DNA of 64,000 nt, taken from Rhodanobacter glycinis. Its GTDB lineage: Bacteria > Pseudomonadota > Gammaproteobacteria > Xanthomonadales > Rhodanobacteraceae. Made by a program: the position numbers and the translations under genes. The notes under the pieces are model-generated. The model worked only from the letters and a program-made list of their open reading frames with translations. It searched no databases and was not told where the DNA came from. The stretch lies in the NCBI RefSeq assembly GCF_006438785.1, contig NZ_RCZB01000001.1:631912-695911 (forward strand). Direction: 5' to 3'. Positions 61,684 through 64,000 of this stretch are shown here, in pieces (within the stretch, counting starts at the first letter, position 1; each line of letters begins with the position of its first letter).

Positions 61684-63279
61684 CTACCTCCCGCTGTCCG
61701 CAGGATTGTTGTTGTTGCTGCGCAGCAAAATTCGCAAGTGAACGCCGACATGGTCGGGGCGAAGGCGAAACTGGCCACCCAGGGATGTGACCCGATCGCG
61801 CATGCCTTGCAGCCCCCGGCCCCCCCGAGGCAGCCGGCTGGGCAGGCCGGTGCCGTCATCGCGCAGATCGAGCACGGCCAATGCGATGCCCTGGCGTTCG
61901 CCGATGCGCAGGCGCAGTTTGAACTCGCTGGCTTGTGCGTGCTTGACGGCGTTGGTGGCGCTTTCCTGGACCAGTCGGTAGATCGCTGTGCGCGTATCGT
62001 CGTCCAGTAGGCGCGGGTCGCCATGCAGTTCGGTGTGATATGCCATGCCGGCAGTGTTCAGGAGGTCCCTGATCGGGCCTTCGTCGAGTGCACGCAGCAG
62101 TCCAAACTCGTCCAGCACTGCCGGTCGCAGGTCGTCCAGCAGGCGGTGCAGGGCACGCCGCATGTGCGCGAGGATGGTATTGATCGAGGTACTGATATCT
62201 TCCATGCCAGCCTGATGTAGGCGCGCCTGGGCCAGTTTGACGTGGGTCTGGATGGCGGTGATGTTCTGGCCCAGCTCATCGTGGAGTTCTGCTGCCAGGT
62301 GGCGGCGCTGGTTCTCGTCTGCCTGCAGGTTGCCGCGCGCAGCGTCACGCAACTGGTGGGCAAGTTGATCCAGCCGGCGATTGACTGCCCCCAGGTAGAC
62401 GTTCTGTTCGGCGACCCGGTCGCTGCTCCGGCGCAAGGCGTCCGTTGCCGAGCCGAGCATCAGGGCACCCGTGCCCGCTACGGCCAGAAACAGGTAAGCG
62501 GCGGCAGTCGATGGCGCATGGCCAAGATGCTGATCGACCAGGGTCATGCCCAGACTGGTGATGAGCATCGCCAGGCTGGCGCCGCGCCAGCCGTGGCGGA
62601 AGGCGAAAAACAACACCGGAGCCAACGACAGTACGCGGGCAAATTGCGGTTGCGGCGCGGCCTGTTCGGACAACACCAGCAGGATCGTCATGGACGGCAG
62701 CATTACCAACAGGCCATCCATGATCAGACTCGCCAATGCTCTCTGTTCGAGCCGGGTACGCAACAGCATGATCATCAGCGGCACAATCAACAGAATGCCC
62801 AGATAGTGGCTGAGCAATTCCTCGCCCAGAACGCGAAGCATCAGTTCAGGGGAATCCGGTACGCGGATCAAGGCGAACAAGGCAGCATCCACCGCTGTGG
62901 TGGCCGTCACCATCAGTACGACGGAAAGCAACAGTCGGGTCACCTCCTGGGGGCTGTGCAGGCTGGCGTGCAGGTTGAATCGCCGCAACAGCCATAGGCC
63001 CGCCGCCATTACCAGCGGTTCGGGCAATTCGTCCATGGCAAAGCCGGCCCAGCCCAATGGCAGTCCCTGGGCCATGGCGAGACCGGCGGTGGCAGCCAGT
63101 TCCGCTCCCAGCAACCAGCCCCAGTGGCGCACCGGTATCAATAACAAGGCGCCAAAACGCAGGCCGTACGGCAACATCCAGAAGGGCTGCACCGTCGGCC
63201 ATAGCAGCAGCCACATCAATAGATAGCCGGCACCCAGCAACGGACCGGAGTCAGGCAGATGGAGTGGTTTCAAGCGCAT
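61684..63279 (-). CDS. MASE1-domain sensor histidine kinase (NarX/UhpB type)
   Basis: The 531-residue protein has an N-terminal membrane part of about 8 helices like MASE1 (residues 1-290; LLGAGYLLMWLLLWPTVQPF, LRFGALLLIPVRHWGWLLGA). A coiled-coil linker follows (SDRVAEQNVYLGAVNRRLDQL). The HisKA_3 domain has the phosphorylated histidine in LAAELHDELGQNITA near residue 335. A HATPase domain with N and G boxes closes it (LVQESATNAVKHAQ, LRDDGTGLP, GRGLQGMRDRV). It probably phosphorylates the divergent LuxR-type regulator 95 bases away. The signal is unknown. Confidence 0.9.
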   Translation of the reverse strand: MRLKPLHLPDSGPLLGAGYLLMWLLLWPTVQPFWMLPYGLRFGALLLIPVRHWGWLLGAELAATAGLAMAQGLPLGWAGFAMDELPEPLVMAAGLWLLRRFNLHASLHSPQEVTRLLLSVVLMVTATTAVDAALFALIRVPDSPELMLRVLGEELLSHYLGILLIVPLMIMLLRTRLEQRALASLIMDGLLVMLPSMTILLVLSEQAAPQPQFARVLSLAPVLFFAFRHGWRGASLAMLITSLGMTLVDQHLGHAPSTAAAYLFLAVAGTGALMLGSATDALRRSSDRVAEQNVYLGAVNRRLDQLAHQLRDAARGNLQADENQRRHLAAELHDELGQNITAIQTHVKLAQARLHQAGMEDISTSINTILAHMRRALHRLLDDLRPAVLDEFGLLRALDEGPIRDLLNTAGMAYHTELHGDPRLLDDDTRTAIYRLVQESATNAVKHAQASEFKLRLRIGERQGIALAVLDLRDDGTGLPSRLPRGGRGLQGMRDRVTSLGGQFRLRPDHVGVHLRILLRSNNNNPADSGR

Positions 63280-63374
63280 GGACGAGATGGTACATGTGCG
63301 CTCCGCAAGGGTGCGCGGTACGGTCGTCGATAACGGACGTGCATAAAACCAAGCTCAATGTGTAAAGTAGGGGC

Positions 63375-64000
63375 ATGTACAGCATTGTTCTGGTCGATGA
63401 CCACGCCATCGTTCGTGAGGGGTTCAAACGGCTGATCGAGATGGAGCCGGATCTTGACGTCGTGGCCGAATGCCGCAGCGCCGATGATGCGGTGGAGGCC
63501 GTCGGCCACTGGCGCCCCGATCTGGTTGCGCTAGATCTGTCGTTGCCCGATGGCAGCGGACTTCCCTTGATCGAGCACCTGCTCAGCGTTTGCGCGCAGA
63601 CGCGCATTGTGGTGCTGAGCATGCACGACGGTGAGCCGTATGTGTCCGAGGCCTTGCGCCGTGGCGCCAGCGGCTATGTCACCAAGGGGGTAGCGCCCGA
63701 AGAACTGGTGGCAGGCCTTCGCGCGGTGATGCAGGGCGAGTGCTTTCTGAGCTCGGATCTGCGCCAGCGTCGGGCCGATCGACCGAACGCTGCACTGGAT
63801 CCGATCAATCGACTGACGGCGCGCGAGCGCGAGGTGTTCCTGCTGCTGGCAGGTGGCCGGGCACCCAAGCAGGTGGCGGCGGAATTGGGTATTGGCCAGA
63901 AAACCATCTACATCCATCGGGCGAGCCTGATGGGCAAGCTGGGCGCAGGTTCGGAACTTGATCTTTACCGGATGGCGACCGAGCGCGGGTTGCTGTCATC
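63375..64000 (+). CDS. LuxR/UhpA-type response regulator, 3' end cut by window
   Basis: 208 codons are open to the window edge. The receiver domain has VDDHAIVREGFKRLIEMEP, the phospho-aspartate in VALDLSLPDGSG and the lysine in GYVTKGVAPEEL. The LuxR HTH contains LTAREREVFLLLAGGRAPKQVAAELGI and TIYIHRASLMGKLG. The ATG at 63375 follows TAGGGGC. The protein should end soon after the edge, since the usual family length is about 210. It is divergent from the MASE1 kinase. Confidence 0.9.
   Translation, partial: MYSIVLVDDHAIVREGFKRLIEMEPDLDVVAECRSADDAVEAVGHWRPDLVALDLSLPDGSGLPLIEHLLSVCAQTRIVVLSMHDGEPYVSEALRRGASGYVTKGVAPEELVAGLRAVMQGECFLSSDLRQRRADRPNAALDPINRLTAREREVFLLLAGGRAPKQVAAELGIGQKTIYIHRASLMGKLGAGSELDLYRMATERGLLS

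Overview
The window reads as a continuous piece of chromosome from a GC-rich gammaproteobacterium of the Xanthomonadales type, most likely Rhodanobacteraceae (Rhodanobacter/Dyella-like). Three things point there: the gene order folP-glmM / tpiA-secG-tRNA-Leu(GAG), a one-piece tmRNA with tag ANDDNYALAA beside smpB, and a Fur protein without the usual CxxC pair. The assignment is inference from gene content; no 16S rRNA gene is present. I see no IS element, prophage or CRISPR array.

Left part (1-24 kb): a leftward hyfBCEF-G operon encodes a membrane complex related to hydrogenase-4 and complex I. Its large subunit has lost nickel-ligand residues in the first motif, so it is probably not a hydrogenase. 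A palindrome separates it from a divergent ribbon-helix-helix regulator gene that overlaps a gene of unknown function. Then come a periplasmic-propeller diguanylate cyclase, rarA, serS, a CHAD protein, tRNA-Ser(UGA) with a small AT-richer patch behind it, a secreted double aspartic-protease-like/TPR protein, an H1-like basic protein, an S41 protease, a second diguanylate cyclase and an NRAMP-like transporter.

Middle (24-49 kb): a phosphoketolase gene faces a MaoC-Pta fusion and ackA, a complete route from sugar phosphates to acetate and ATP. An orphan receiver, two cation/proton antiporters and a DHA2 exporter follow. Housekeeping genes come next: rnk, a PAP2 enzyme, ligA, epmA, gloA2, aqpZ, an MHS transporter, sbcB/orn, folP, glmM and two 2-oxoglutarate-oxygenase-like genes.

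Right part (49-64 kb): tpiA-secG-tRNA-Leu, a GacA/UvrY-like regulator, rne facing rluC, phhB, nfuA behind an IscR-like palindrome, two monohaem cytochromes c, ssrA/smpB, ratA-rnfH, bamE, fur, and a MASE1 histidine kinase divergent from a LuxR-type regulator cut by the window end.

The most unusual item is the 311-base gap between fur and the kinase gene. On the minus strand it folds into a chain of hairpins, several presenting GGA in the loop, and ends in a strong intrinsic terminator. It looks like an unannotated small RNA of the CsrB/RsmZ (CsrA-sponge) type. A GacA-like regulator, the usual activator of such RNAs, is encoded 10 kb away.
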